Assembly: GCF_041146795.1 (NCBI RefSeq)
Contig: NC_135175.1
Location: forward strand, 27,683,075 to 27,747,074
DNA from: Maylandia zebra
Taxonomy: Eukaryota; Chordata; Actinopteri; Cichliformes; Cichlidae
Length of the DNA: 64,000 nt
Direction: 5' to 3'
This document shows positions 13,234 to 24,956 of the stretch, piece after piece (the stretch's first letter is position 1; every line of letters starts with the position of its first letter). Both the position numbers and the translations under genes were made by a program. Below the pieces are notes generated by a model, which was given only the letters and a program-made list of their open reading frames with translations, was not told the origin of the DNA and did not search any database.

Positions 13234-15462
13234 ATGTCTGCTGTCTACCTTCTCCTCCTGCTGGTCCCCACAATCTCGGCTCAGACTTTTCGCTTTGGTG
13301 CCTGCCCTACTCCGAAGGTGCAGTCTAACTTCAGCCTTCAGCTGGTGAGCACAAACAGTATTCTGTATACATACATACAAAGTAAGCAAAGAGCTGTACA
13401 GAAATGATTGTTCATCTTTATTTACAGTACCTGGATAAGTGGTATGAGATTGAGAAGCTGCCTGCTTCTTTTGCCAGAGGACAGTGCATTGAAGCGAATT
13501 ATTCCGTAAGGAAAGATGGGACCATCCGAGTCTTGAACTCTCAGGTTTTGTAAGTAGTAAGCAACTTGTGGTTTGCTAAAGGAAAACACCACTTTAATTG
13601 TAACAGGTGATAACATAGCAATTGATTTTCATTATGTTTTTGCACGGACGACCAGTCCAGCCACTACACTTCTCCAGCCCGAACGACATTCCGATGTCAT
13701 TGCTGTATATCCTGGTGGTGTGGATCAGTGAATCGATGTTTTATTATTGCACCTGTGTATTTGCTGTATCAATATGTACATCACTGAAAAAACAAACAAA
13801 GACAAAAAAACCTTTCACCAAACAAACCTCAATATTGGCAACAATGACGGGTATTTTTTTTCTCCCCTGCAAGGTGCAGTTCAGGGTGTGGATTTAACGT
13901 GTACACTAGGCACCTTTCTTCTTATGTATTGTACGAGGAGAATGAAAACAAACCTGAGTGACATGTTTAACATCTTGACCCTGAACTGTTGACTGAAGGC
14001 TCGGTGGCGGCACACCTCATGTGGCGTTTGCTGTAATGACACAGGGTGCTTGCTCGTGCTGAACAGAAGTTTGCACAAAGGAAAGAGATTTTGTCTAATT
14101 TGCTGTAATTGATTGTGGTAACAAGTAATTTGCTTGATAAACTCATACAGTATCTGTGTGTCTCAGGGGTGGTAAAAGGGAGTTTTTAGAAGGGACAGCT
14201 GTGGTTCCAGACCGACAAGAACCAGCTAAGCTTGGAGTTTCCTTCTCATATTGTAAGTATTTTGTTATCATCCCATTTAAATCATAAAGTACTCTATCAT
14301 CATTAAAGGGCAAAAAAAGTACATAACTTATGGCATTTTTATTGGACCGCATTAAAAATGACCATAAAATCATTCTCTGTAGCGTTGGTAGAGATAGATT
14401 TTGGTTCTTTAGTGTAGTAGCTTAAATATTCACCTTGCAAGCAAAAGATTTGTGGTTTAATTCTAGGAGGGTTTGGGGGTGTGTCAGGATGAACAACTGG
14501 TGTAAAAACCTGCCAAATGAGACATGTGGAACCAGCTGCTGTGGGAGCCCTTTGTGAATAAGGGAACAGCTGGAAGTAGTTTCAGTGCCAGTGACCTCTC
14601 AGAAACAATTTGGTGCCCCTTATTTAGGGCTTTGAGAATGCCAGCAACCAAGAGATGGCAATGTCACGCCAAAAACTGAATATTAAAGATGGAAGGAGTA
14701 ATCAAATGTAGTGGTATACCATTTCACAACTTCAGGTTTAGCTGGCAAATTCATGTTTAAAAAAAAAAACAAAAACAAAAAACTAAGAAACTCAGTCACC
14801 TTTTGGATCGGATGATAGCGCAGATCTGCAATTTGTAGCCAAGGTGCTAAGTGTCATCCATAACACTTCACACTAGGACACACACCACTTTAGTGCAAGC
14901 TGGAGATCATTAGTCAACAAGTCAGCAGGATAACAAATTCAAATTGGAGACATGATCCTGAGATGACCAAAGGTGTCACTGTATGCTCTGTTTGACATCT
15001 AAATGCAGCAAAGGGGCAATGTGGAGCAAGATCTCACTGCAGCTGTATGGATCATTAGACTTCATATATAGTGGCTTTGTCATTTTACTTTTTATGGCTT
15101 TGTATTTGGAGTAATGTATATCATGTTGCATCAATTCTGCTTTACAAATCTAAATCATTTGCAAACTCACCCATATAAAAGTTTGCTATTGTCTGTATTT
15201 TATCTTTCTGTGGCTGTGCTTTCTGTTACCAGTTACACCCTATGGCCCATACTGGGTGCTGGAGACAAACTACACCAACTACACCATTGTGTACTCCTGC
15301 ACAGACATTCTGCGCATATTCCACGTTTACTACGCCTGGATTCTCGCACGGTCACCCTCCCTGCCTCCAGAGACGGTGCATTACGCCAAGCAGTTGCTGA
15401 CTGATAAAGGAATCGATATTTCCAAGATGACGCCCACATATCAGAGCTGTGGAAATATTTAG
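13234..15462 (+). CDS. apolipoprotein D-like lipocalin, copy A
   Basis: Four coding exons: 13234-13344, 13428-13549, 14167-14252 and 15233-15462, all with GT-AG introns; 182 aa. Residues 1-16 form a signal peptide (Leu-rich, cleavage after SA), so the product should be secreted. The lipocalin fold binds small hydrophobic ligands such as lipids or steroids in a beta-barrel. Four cysteines match the two ApoD disulfides (GACP, GQC, VYSC, QSC), and the WILARSP motif is the third lipocalin signature. Oddly, signature 1 reads YLDKWYEIEKLP (Asp for the near-invariant Gly of G-x-W), and signature 2 reads TNY where the sisters have TDY. N-glycosylation sequons NYS and NYT are present. A candidate AATAAA lies at 15950. 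Naming it an ApoD-like lipocalin is secure; orthology to a particular teleost apoD copy is not decided. Confidence 0.9.
14398..14582 (+). repeat. decayed SINE-like repeat in intron 3 of copy A
   Basis: The block resembles a common fish SINE tail (GTGTCAGGATGAACAACTGG, then GTAAAAACCTGCCAAATGAG). It is preceded by a weak box-B-like GTGGTTTAATTCT. Boundaries are approximate and no target duplication was identified. Confidence 0.4.
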
Positions 15463-16209
15463 GAACTGACAGAGAGGTTCATTCATTAAAGGGTTTTTCT
15501 GTTTGTAGAACTAATTATTTATCCTACCAGCCATGAAATCATAGTACATCTGTTACATTGTTGTTTCTTTTTATTTCATCATTGTTTTCATCATTTTAAT
15601 TTTGTCATTTGATTACAAAGTGAATGGATTAAAGTAATATTTTGAGATAAAATTCATTTGATAATTAAAACATTTATATAGTACATATTCTTGCAAAGAA
15701 TTAAATACTAAATCTGTAAAAAAGTGATTGGTTTGCATAGTAATTAGTCAACGAAAATAGCAACATCCTTTTTATATTCTATCTATAGTGCATCTTTTAT
15801 TATTTACAACAATGAGCAAATCAAGCTGTTCTTGGTGATGGAGGGAAAAAGAAACTGTGGATCTGTTCTACTTAAATTAGAGCTGTTTTTTTTTCCCATT
15901 TGAACTGGAAATAATCTATTGAACATGCAGTCCTGTCTCACAGTGATGCAATAAATGATTCTATGTGCAACTTTAAATACTGATGAAATTAATCAGAATT
16001 CACTGATGAGTGGGTGACAACATCAACACTGTGCAGTGACAAAGAAGGTGAGAAACTAAGTGTACTCCTACTGTGACTTTCTGTACTCTTACAGGGTCTT
16101 CTCAGGAGTTGACATTGCAGCAAATTCACTCCAAAGCCAGACTGTGCATTGCTCAGAGAAACTGCAAAAAACCCAAGAGCTACTCGTCAAATTCTACAGG
16201 CCTCATTTA
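15463..16209. other. 3' flank of copy A
   Basis: AT-rich sequence with an AATAAA at 15950-15955 that may end the copy A transcript. No other gene is recognised. Confidence 0.5.
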
Positions 16210-16612
16210 GCGTTACGGTCCTGGGTCGGTGACCTGGTGTTTTGAGTCTTGTACTTTTGTTTTCTTAGGATGGTTGTGTTTTGAGTTTTTGGTTTCCTGT
16301 CCTGTTTCTGTGCCCCTTCCTGTGTTCCACACGTCTGTTTTATTTTGAATGCTCTGCCCTATCTGCAGTGTGTCTAGTTTTGGTTTTCCTCATCTCGTTT
16401 TTTGTCCGATTACCGGTAGTCCCAGCTGTGTTTCCACCTGTTTCCTATCTCCTCGTTTTCCATCCTGTGTATTTTAGTTCTCAGTCTTTACCCGCTGTGC
16501 TGTGTGTTTTGTCGGCCAGCCTGTCTGTTTAGTTTTCAGTTTAGTTATGGTATTCAGCAATAAAGTCTCTGAGAGTCGGCACTTTGGGCCCTATCTTGCC
16601 TGCACACAGCCC
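16210..16612 (+). repeat. LTR-like fragment related to the solo LTR at 19065
   Basis: GTTACGGTCCTGGGTC and the T-rich stretch after it resemble the start of the solo LTR at 19065 (TGTCATGGTCCTGAGTC). An AATAAA lies near the 3' end, as in that LTR. Ends and target duplication are not clear, so this is a tentative fossil LTR piece. Confidence 0.4.
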
Positions 16613-16877
16613 TCATATGTTAAATGTTAATGTTCATGACAGGAAAAAAAAAGATACTGAACTAATAGGACTTTTTGGGAATGGGTGCTAGGAGAAAGCC
16701 TCTTCTCTTTAAAAACAACATGGCAGCATGGCTTAGGCTTGCAAAGTTGGATCTGAACAAAGCTCAAGACTCCTGAACAATGTCGTTTGGACACACAAGA
16801 CCGTAATGAAGATGTTTGGTCCTAAACCCACAGGTCCACATTTTTTATTTATTTTTTTTAATATTTTTATTGAGAGA

Positions 16878-17192
16878 CAAGTTCAATTCAATTTCAATTC
16901 AATTTTATTTATATAGCGCCAAATCACAACAAAAGTTGCCTCAAGGCGCTTCATAGATACAGAGAAAAACCCAACAATCATATGACCCCCTATGAGCAAG
17001 CACTTTGGCGACAGTGGGAAGGAAAAACTCCCTTTTAACAGGAAGAAACCTCCGGCAGAACCAGGCTCAGGGAGGGGCGGCCATCTGCTGCGACCGGTTG
17101 GGGTGAGAGAAGGAAGACAGGATAAAAGACATGCTGTGGAAGAGAGACAGAGGTTAATAACAGATATGATTCAATGCAGAGAGGTCTATTAA
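16878..17192 (-). repeat. teleost non-LTR 3'-end repeat, minus orientation
   Basis: On the minus strand it ends GGCGCTATATAAATAAAATT, a very common fish LINE/SINE tail. Roughly 160 bp are almost identical to the fragment at 24790-24956. It is 5' truncated, as expected for reverse-transcribed tails. Confidence 0.7.
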
Positions 17193-17586
17193 TTAATAGA
17201 CAAGTGTACATTAGTTTACAATGACAATACAATCTGTTCCCCTCACATATTTGTTAGTTTTTCTTACATGAACAGATACAATAATACACACACATACGCT
17301 TAAATAAAATTGAAAAAACAAACAAACAAACAAAACCTAAGAAGAAACCCAAAACAAACACACAGCTCCACATTTGGAGAAAACCAAATACAAGATATCA
17401 GCACAAACACCCTATACAAACTGCAAAGCAAACTGGTGATGGAGGGATGATGATTTGAGTGGGCTCAAACTCTGCACAAGCAACTGATAAAATCAAATGG
17501 AAAATAATTACTCAAGGCATCACTGCCAAAGATACAAGTGACTGAATCGCAAGATGAAGTTTTCACATGACTCAGTGACTCATGGG

Positions 17587-18440
17587 CAGTGTTGGTCAAG
17601 TTACTTGAAAAAAGTAATCAGTAGCTAATTACTTATTACTTCCCCCAAAAAGTAATCCCGTTACTTTACTGATTACTTATTTTCAAAAGTAATTAATTAC
17701 TTAGTTACTTTTTAAAAACACGATTTACATCCTGAATAGGTGATAAAGCGATAGATCTTTCCGCCCAATTCTACTTTTTCTACATAATCCATCATACAAA
17801 ATGTAATCAAGTGGAAAAGTCTCTTTTTAAAACTTGTTTTATTGGTTTAATCTTTTAACTTTATGCATTAATGTAAATGTAATTAATGTAATGTAATTAT
17901 ATGCAACATTCTCTGACTGGAAGAAATTAGTTTAACATTTAAACCTATTTTCTGCACATTCCAGCTCATAAAATAAAATATTTTGTGTGTTTACACTCAG
18001 TCTTTCAAATAGATGCAAGTAAAACACAGCAGAAAATAAATAAAATCAAAGACTAGCGGTCCTGTTGCTCTATTTTCACCTGGAAAGCAGGAGTGGGGTA
18101 GGCGGAGGTTTGCCCTGGTGCAGGTGTGCCGCAGCGGTCAGTGGAAGAATCCGCGAGTTTCTCTGTGAATTTCACATTACGTCGTTGCGCACTCAGTGCT
18201 TGTTTAGGGGTTTTTTTTTCGCTGTAAAAGGAAGTTTTCTTCCCACGCACAACGGATGCTAATATTTTTGTCACTTTTTATGGAATCAAACTCAAAGTAA
18301 GGTCAGTACTTCCACGCTTTAAACGCTGCACGCTCATACTGTCTCTTGCACTTGATATATGATCCATTGTTGATCTGCACACAGCTGTTGTCACGAACAT
18401 CACACTCGCTTACGTCATTGTCATGAGACATTCCTGCAAA
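17587..18440. mobile_element. hAT non-autonomous element, right end missing
   Basis: It begins CAGTGTTGGTCAAG and stays closely similar to the complete copy at 50170-51227 up to about 18440. There the similarity stops, before the right inverted repeat. It is therefore a truncated member of the same family. Confidence 0.75.
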
Positions 18441-19064
18441 AAAATGCTGGCATGTGATCCGTGCATCACAGTTAGTGATGTAATGTGAATTCTCTCTTGT
18501 ATTTTTCCATAGACTGTTTATGAAAGGTTTGACCAAAGAGCTCACTCACTCAGCTCAGACCTCTATTAGATATCCGAGTGCCTTTATTGTAATCTCGGGC
18601 GACTTCAACCATGTATCACTGGACAATACACTACCAACATTCAGACAATATGTGGACTGTCCAACCAGGGGAGAAAAAATTCTCCCCTGGTTCTCAGCTC
18701 CTCCTCCCTCCCCCCACTTGGTAGGTCAGATCATAACCTGATTCATCTCACCCCTGCTATGTGCCAATTGTGAGGAGGGAACCTGTGACCACGAGGAGCG
18801 TTAGGAGATGGTCAGAGGAGGCAATAGCGGAACTACAGGGCTGTTTCGAGGTGACCAACTGGGAAACACTCTGTGAGCCTCACGCTGAGGACATCAGTGG
18901 GCTTACTGAGTGTATTACAGACTACATAACTTTCTGCACCGACTCCATTGTTCCAGCTCAGACTGTTCATTGTTACCCAAATAACAAGCCGTGGGTGACT
19001 AAGGACATCAAAGCCCCCCTCAACAACAACAAGAGGGCTTTCAGAGGGGGCAATAAAGAGGAGG

Positions 19065-19737
19065 TGTCATGGTCCTGAGTCTGAGGACTCGGTGTTTTGT
19101 GTTTCTTTATATTATTCTTTGTTCTCGGTTATTCTGTTTTGTCTTTTGTTTAGGTTTGCTATGTGTTAGTGTTTTTGTCCATGCCTGCCTGTGTTCTCTC
19201 TGTCTGCCCATGGTGTTATTGTGTCTGCTCATGAGTCTGCCTGTCAAGTTCAGTGTCCTGTCTGGTTCTCTGTGTCTGTTAGTTTCCTGTTTTATTCTGA
19301 AAGTTCATGTCTCATGTCAGTGTGTTCAGTTTTACCTCTCCCCTGTCTCGTTAGCCTAATTGCTCCCAGCTGTGTCTCCCTCCTGTGGCCCATTCCCTGA
19401 TTACTCCCCGTGTATTTAAGCCCTGTGTTTTCCTGTGCTCTCTGTTGTGTCGTCTGTTTAACGCCATGTCCGTCTGCATTACTCTGTGTAACCCGGTGTT
19501 CATTCTGCGTCTCTCCGCCATCTTTCTTTGTGCATTTTGTTCCTCCTCCTGTGCGTGTTTGGTTCAAGTTTAGTTCTTTAGTTTTCCCCAGTTTAGGTTT
19601 GTTTGCTCTCAGCTCTGCTCTTCCTGTTTTTGTCACCGTATCACCTCTGTGAATAAACACTCACTCGCACCCCAGCCAGTGCCTGCATTTTGGATCCTTT
19701 TCTCAATTCACCACACGACTGCTGCCCAGCTGTGACA
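19065..19737 (+). mobile_element. solo LTR of an LTR retroelement (fossil)
   Basis: It starts TGTCATGG and ends GCTGTGACA, the TG...CA form of an LTR. It carries a GTATTTAAG promoter-like site and an AATAAA. It is flanked by perfect 5-bp duplications GGAGG at 19060-19064 and 19738-19742. No internal coding region is present, so it is the product of LTR-LTR recombination. It sits inside the older LINE. Confidence 0.85.
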
Positions 19738-19902
19738 GGAGGTGAGGAAGACCACCACCATGGTCACCATGAAGACCATCACTGGATTCAGGCCAACCAA
19801 CAGCAGGGGAGCTGAGGGAGGTGAGAAAAGAGCTAACGAGTTGAATCTGTTTTTCAATAGATTCAACACCACAGTGTCTGCTCCCACCCCCACAACCTCA
19901 CC

Positions 19903-21215
19903 TAGGGTTGCCAACTCCCTGAAAAATAAATAAGGGACACCTCGTGGCCAGGGCCGGGCAACCCAGTTGTCTTCACCCTTCCCAGTGTGGTGAATTTTCT
20001 AGCTCTTTTTTTTTTGTGTGTGAAATTATTATTTTTTAACCATTTGACTTGAAGTTGATTTAAGTAGATGCATATTCTATTCTTTGTGATATGAACACAT
20101 ATCAAACAAGTGATCATTTAGCCATTTATTTTTAGCTCAAAATGACAACATTAACACAATAAAATGGGTCTTTCTTAAACAGAAGCCTGTCATGCTTAAC
20201 TTTTGAGAATATAAGTAAATCTTTCTTTAAAAGAACTCTGTCCTGCTTAACTTAAAATAATAGAAAGAAAAACATTCTTGTAACAGTGCACATTTAGTAC
20301 ATTTAGTACAATTGGCTTCAGTTGAGGTATTACACCACCACAGCCGCTCACACTGCTCGCGCGCAAACACGTAAACATCGGTGAAAAAGATGGAGCAGCA
20401 CGGCTGTGCAGCGTGTGATCTGGACACAAGCGATGGAGGCACAACTTGTAGAACTTTGGAAAGCTCATCCGAGCCTTTTCTATGTGGCATCACAAAATTA
20501 TCACGACCACAACAACCGTGAAAATAGTTGGATTTACATTGCTGCTCAATCACAGCTGCATGATCAATGTTTTTCATTAGCAGTTTAGCAAAGTTGATGG
20601 TGGTGTGTCTGTGTGAGTGAAAGACAGAGAGAGCGAGCGACAGATTTTCTGTTATAACCTTAATTTTATGGACGCACAGGGTGAGCTCTCAGGTCGCATC
20701 AGAGCATCGGGCGGTATAGTGTGAGACCCTGCATCGTGACCTACCAACTTCTAACCCCTGCGAGTAAATCGTGCAGTTTGAGCAGGAGCTGTATTGCGCG
20801 ACTAAAAAAAATCGCACAGTGTATGTCCAGCTTTAGGTGTACTGTCGTCCGAGACTTGCACCGCAGTGTCGGCGTTTGTTTCCCTGTTGGCCATGCTTCT
20901 TGTTGTGGTCATCTGTTGTCTTCCGGTATTTTCTCCGCAAGCGACCTTTCCTCGACCAATGAGATGAGCGGTAATCTGAATTGTCATACTCGAATTGTCA
21001 TAAGTGTGCTGTCAGCTCATTGGTCACAAAGCAGGAGAGGGGCTGGGAATTATGTTTTCAAACAAAGCGTTAATTCCATTAAAAGTTATAGACTACTTTT
21101 GATTCTCACTGTATTACGGGACAAAGTGCGTCCCTTATTAGCTCAATACGGGACGTGTACTTTTGTTTCGAAATACAGGACGATTCCGTTTTTTAAGGGA
21201 CGGTTGGCAACCCTA
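19903..21215. mobile_element. hAT-type non-autonomous element, TAGGGTTGCCAAC ends
   Basis: The ends are TAGGGTTGCCAAC and its inverse GTTGGCAACCCTA, flanked by perfect 8-bp duplications ACCTCACC (19895-19902 and 21216-21223). The 8-bp duplication and the terminal sequence fit the hAT superfamily. No transposase is recognised within the 1313 bp, so it needs an autonomous partner to move. It splits the older LINE. Confidence 0.9.
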
Positions 21216-21853
21216 ACCTCACCTGTAGTCAGCCTGGAATCCAGAGCCACACCGCTGTGCCAGCTTCTCTCTTCACATGGCGCTGTTGCCTCCTGTGAGA
21301 TTCCTGACACCCCTCCCCCACCCATCACCTTCACTCAATACCAGGTTGAGATGCAAATGAGGAGACTCAACTCAGGCAAGTCTGCTGGACCAGACGGAGT
21401 GAGTCCCCTCGTCCTCAAGACCTGTGCCCCCCAGCTGTGTGGAGTCTTTCATAAACTGTGTAGGAGCCATATGAGTTGTTCCTTTCTGACTAAGTGGGTT
21501 GGTTTAAATGGACTCACTGTATTGGTGCACGGGTGTGGGGAGACCACATAAACGAGGCGGCTAGCTAGGAAGGAGGTCGGTCGGTTTGCAGAGTGAAGGA
21601 GGAAGTCCGTGGGGATCAAGGACGCATCTGTCCACTAAGTTAACTGGCGTGTTTTGTGATTCGTCTTTTGGTGGTTTGGTGTGTGAGTGAGGTAAGTAGG
21701 AGAGTCGGCCGAAGGCCTGTACAGGTCTGGTAACGGTCTCCTGCAGACTTCTTCTCATAGACCAGGGTTGGCACCGATGGAGAGCGGGAGGAGTGAGTGG
21801 AATAGTATGGATGGTAGTGAAGAGGAAGAGATTGTCCAGGGTGATGAGAATGA

Positions 21854-22711
21854 GTGGGGAAAAAGTGGGAAAGGGGGGGGAAGAGGCGCAGAGCTGGTGA
21901 AAGGAAGAGGAAAAAGAGAACTGAGGGTAGTAAGGAAGGGACTGACAGTGAAGGTAATGAAGAAGGAACGACTCAGAGTATGAATGTCATTGTCAGGTTT
22001 GAGGCAGAGGGTGTGAAGAAAATAGATCCACTTAAGCTGACAAGAGCACTTAAGGCACAAGTTGGGGAAATCAAGTATGCTAAGATACTCAGGGATGGCA
22101 ATTTACTGGTGGGTTGTAACATGGAAGTGCAGGTGGAAAGATCTAGGAAACTTGTGGGGGTGTGCAAAGCCAAAGTGAAGAATACTGCAAGAGTAGGGGA
22201 AAGGAGCACTAGTGGAAATAAAGGAGTTATTGTGGGTGTGCCGTTGAATGTAAATATGAAAGAACTGATGGAGAATTTAACACTGAGAAATGGGGAAGTT
22301 AAAGGAGCAAGGAGAATGACGAGCGGTCCTGAGAAAGTAGAAACAGAAACTGTGGTGGTGGAATTTGACACGAAAGAGGTGCCAAAAGAGGTCTTCTTTG
22401 GATTAATAAGGTTCAGTGTGCGGGAGTTTGTGCCTAAACCAATGAGGTGTTTCAATTGCCAAGAATTTGGACATGTTTCCAAAGTGTGTAGAGGGAAGAG
22501 GAGATGTGCTCGATGTTCTGGTGATCATGAATGTGGGAAGTGTGGTGTGGGAGTAAAACCTAAATGCTGTACTTGTGGAGAGGAGCACAGTGTTGCTTTT
22601 TGGGGATGTGAAGTGTTGAGGCAGCAGACAGTCATTCAAAAAACCAGGGTACTGCAGAGAGTGTCATATGCAGAGGCATTGGGAAACACGGGATGGAGGA
22701 GAAACACGTAA
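21854..22711 (+). pseudogene. LINE ORF1, nucleic-acid-binding protein with CCHC knuckles
   Basis: A 285-codon frame ends in the knuckle region CFNCQEFGHVSKVC, followed by CARCSGDHECGKC and CCTCGEEHSVAFWGC. Such Gag-like ORF1 proteins coat LINE RNA. An upstream ATG at 21768 opens another frame that should belong to the same protein. The two frames are offset by a change in or near the run of eight G at about 21870, so the reading start is uncertain. Confidence 0.7.
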
Positions 22712-22847
22712 TGGTGAAGGTTATGGCAATGGTTGAAAGGAAAATAGAAGAAGAGAGGAAGAAGATGGTGACATTTATTGCGGGGGTAATAAATGCAACT
22801 TCAGATGTGAAGTCCAAGACAGAGGATCCAGATTATTGTGAAGGCGG

Positions 22848-23225
22848 TGTTGCAACTTTCATCCGTAAATAAAGCCGTAAATAAAGCCGGCTGAGTTGGT
22901 TGTGTCCCTGTGACGCGCCTCCAATAATCCATAATGAGTCGTACTTGTACTTTGCGCATTTATTTTAAGAACAAAACACAAACAAACATTTGCGCTTTCA
23001 ATCAATTTACAAATAGCGCATGGATTAACTGGTGTGCCAAAAAATGACGGTCAACAGAAAAGTTTGCCCACAAACCACTCACCCAACACACCTGCTGCGA
23101 ACACCGACATCAGGTAAATAGACTGTGACCACACCCGCATACATCACCTGAGACGCAGGTAAAGCTATACACCTGTGCCACCAAAACAAAAAGGAAAAAC
23201 ATAAACATTGACTTTGGCTCTTACA
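22848..23225 (-). mobile_element. solo LTR in minus orientation (fossil)
   Basis: On the minus strand it reads TGTAAGAGCC to GTTGCAACA, with AATAAA in its second half. Perfect 5-bp duplications GGCGG flank it (22843-22847 and 23226-23230). It interrupts the LINE between ORF1 and ORF2, so it is younger than the LINE. Confidence 0.85.
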
Positions 23226-24715
23226 GGCGGCATGTCATAGTTTAGACATGAAGAATATCAGGTGGGAGGATATAAGAGGTGAACTACTTAGTCAGGCAAG
23301 TCAAGAGGGATAATGTGGTGGTTAGTTCTTATAACCATATTACTCTTACAGTGGAATGCCAGGAGTTTCTTGTCAAATGGTCAAGATTTTAAGCAGTTTA
23401 TTTACGCACAGGCGGAAAAACTTGACCTAATTTGTATTCAGGAAACATACTTGAAGCCTTTTTTGGATTTTAGAGTGTATTGGTTTGTTGCTGTTAGATG
23501 TGATAGGGAAGAAGGGTCTGGTGGTGGGTGTCTTGCGTTGATTAAGGAAGGTATTCCGTACAAGATAGGAGACCGGGAAGGGGTTTTGGAGTATGTAGTG
23601 ATACAGGTTTGGATGGGAGGGAAGGTGATTATGGTTGTAAATTTTTATAATCCTTGTAAAAAGTTAGCGTTAAATAAGCTGGAGGAATTGGACATGAAAG
23701 GAAATATTATATGGTGTGGGGATTTTAATGCACACCATTTGTTATGGGGGAGTGACAAAACTGACTACAATGGGGGAGTGTTAGAGGAATTTCTGGACAG
23801 TAAAAATCTTGTCTGTTTGAATGATGGGAGGAAGACACGAATTGATGTTAGCTCTGGTAAGGAATCTGTTTTAGACTTGACTTTTGCTTCTAGTTCTTTG
23901 GCGCCATTATGTGAATGGCGAGTAAACAATAAGTCGTTTGGTAGTGATCATTATCTGGTTGTGAGTAAGATAAGGTTTGGTCTCATACAGGTACCTGAAA
24001 TGTTAGGGGGGGAAGTGGGTGTTTGGGAAGGTGAATTGGGGGAAGTTTAGTAGGGTTTGTGAGAGGAAGCTTTTACAAGTTCAAAGTCATTTGAGTGTCG
24101 AAATTATGACTCGTAAAATCAGTCAATGTATTTTAAGTGCTGCTGGGGAGGCTATTCCAAAGACAACAGGGAAAGCTAGAAGGAGAGACGTCCCATGGTG
24201 GAATGATGAATATCAGTTAGTAGTTGGAGAACGAAATGGAGCCTTTAAGTTGGTCAAACGGTCTCATAATTTTCAACACTTAATTGATTACAAAAGAGCA
24301 CAAGCAAGAGTCAGAAGTACAATAAGAAGAACTAAGAGAACTTACTGGAGAGGCTTCTGTAGTACGCTTGGTAGTAATACTCAATTGGGGGAAGTGTGGG
24401 GGATGATCAGGAAAATGGGGGGTGACAGAAGAGGCTGGAGTTATCAATTCTTGAAAAGAATAGTCGAGTAGCTGTTACTGATGGGGAAAAAGCTGATTTG
24501 TTGGCAAGTACTTTTGTTGATGTACATAGTGGGAGAAATTTATCAGAGGAAAGTAAACGAGGACGTGAGAGAACTAAAGAAAGATATCTTGACGCTTTAG
24601 GGAGGAAGGACAGTACTGCGGATGTAATGGGTTGTCCCTTCTCTATTGGGGAACTGAAAAGAGCTTTGGGCAGAACTAGGAACAGTGCTCCAGGGAAGAA
24701 TGAGATCAAGTGTCC

Positions 24716-24776
24716 ACTTCCTGCTGTGACAAAACAAATTTCCCACGTGTGGGACTAATAAAGGTTATCTTATCTT
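24716..24776 (+). repeat. short LINE 3' tail with TCTTA units
   Basis: TTCCCACGTGTGGGACTAAT followed by AAAGGTTATCTTATCTTA is the usual end of fish non-LTR elements with a pentamer tail. It breaks ORF2 of the Nimb-type LINE. Its left boundary is approximate. Confidence 0.6.
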
Positions 24777-24789
24777 ATGTTATGCTGAA

Positions 24790-24956
24790 ACATCTAATTC
24801 AATTAAATTTTATTTATATAGCGCCAAATCACAACAAAAGTCGCCTCAAGGCGCTTCATAGATACAGAGAAAAACCCAACAATCATATGACTCCCTATGA
24901 GCAAGCACTTTGGTGACAGTGGGAAGGAAAAACTCCCTTTTAACAGGAAGAAACCT
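24790..24956 (-). repeat. teleost non-LTR 3'-end repeat, second copy
   Basis: It is nearly identical to 16890-17050, including GCGCCAAATCACAACAAAAG and CTCCCTTTTAACAGGAAGAA. It lies in the same minus orientation within the Nimb-type LINE ORF2. Confidence 0.75.

Larger units (their letters stand above)
18520..21490 (+). mobile_element. older LINE ORF2 remnant, split by a solo LTR and a hAT element
   Basis: Pieces on the + strand show a jockey-like LINE ORF2. At 18560-18720 there is an endonuclease stretch with VISGDFNH and VDCPTRGEK. At 18760-19064 lies the linker region. At 19743-19902 is the block ITGFRPTNSRG...ANELNLFFNRF. At 21216-21490 is the start of reverse transcriptase (MRRLNSGKSAGPDGVSPLVLK). 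The pieces are collinear once the two insertions are removed. The remnant is truncated at both ends and has small frame breaks. It stops abruptly at about 21490 next to the Nimb-type LINE. Confidence 0.75.

Noticed and set aside
20721-21551. A 276-codon frame as a gene
   Set aside because: It runs across the end of the hAT element and into LINE sequence, and only its last third is real LINE ORF2.
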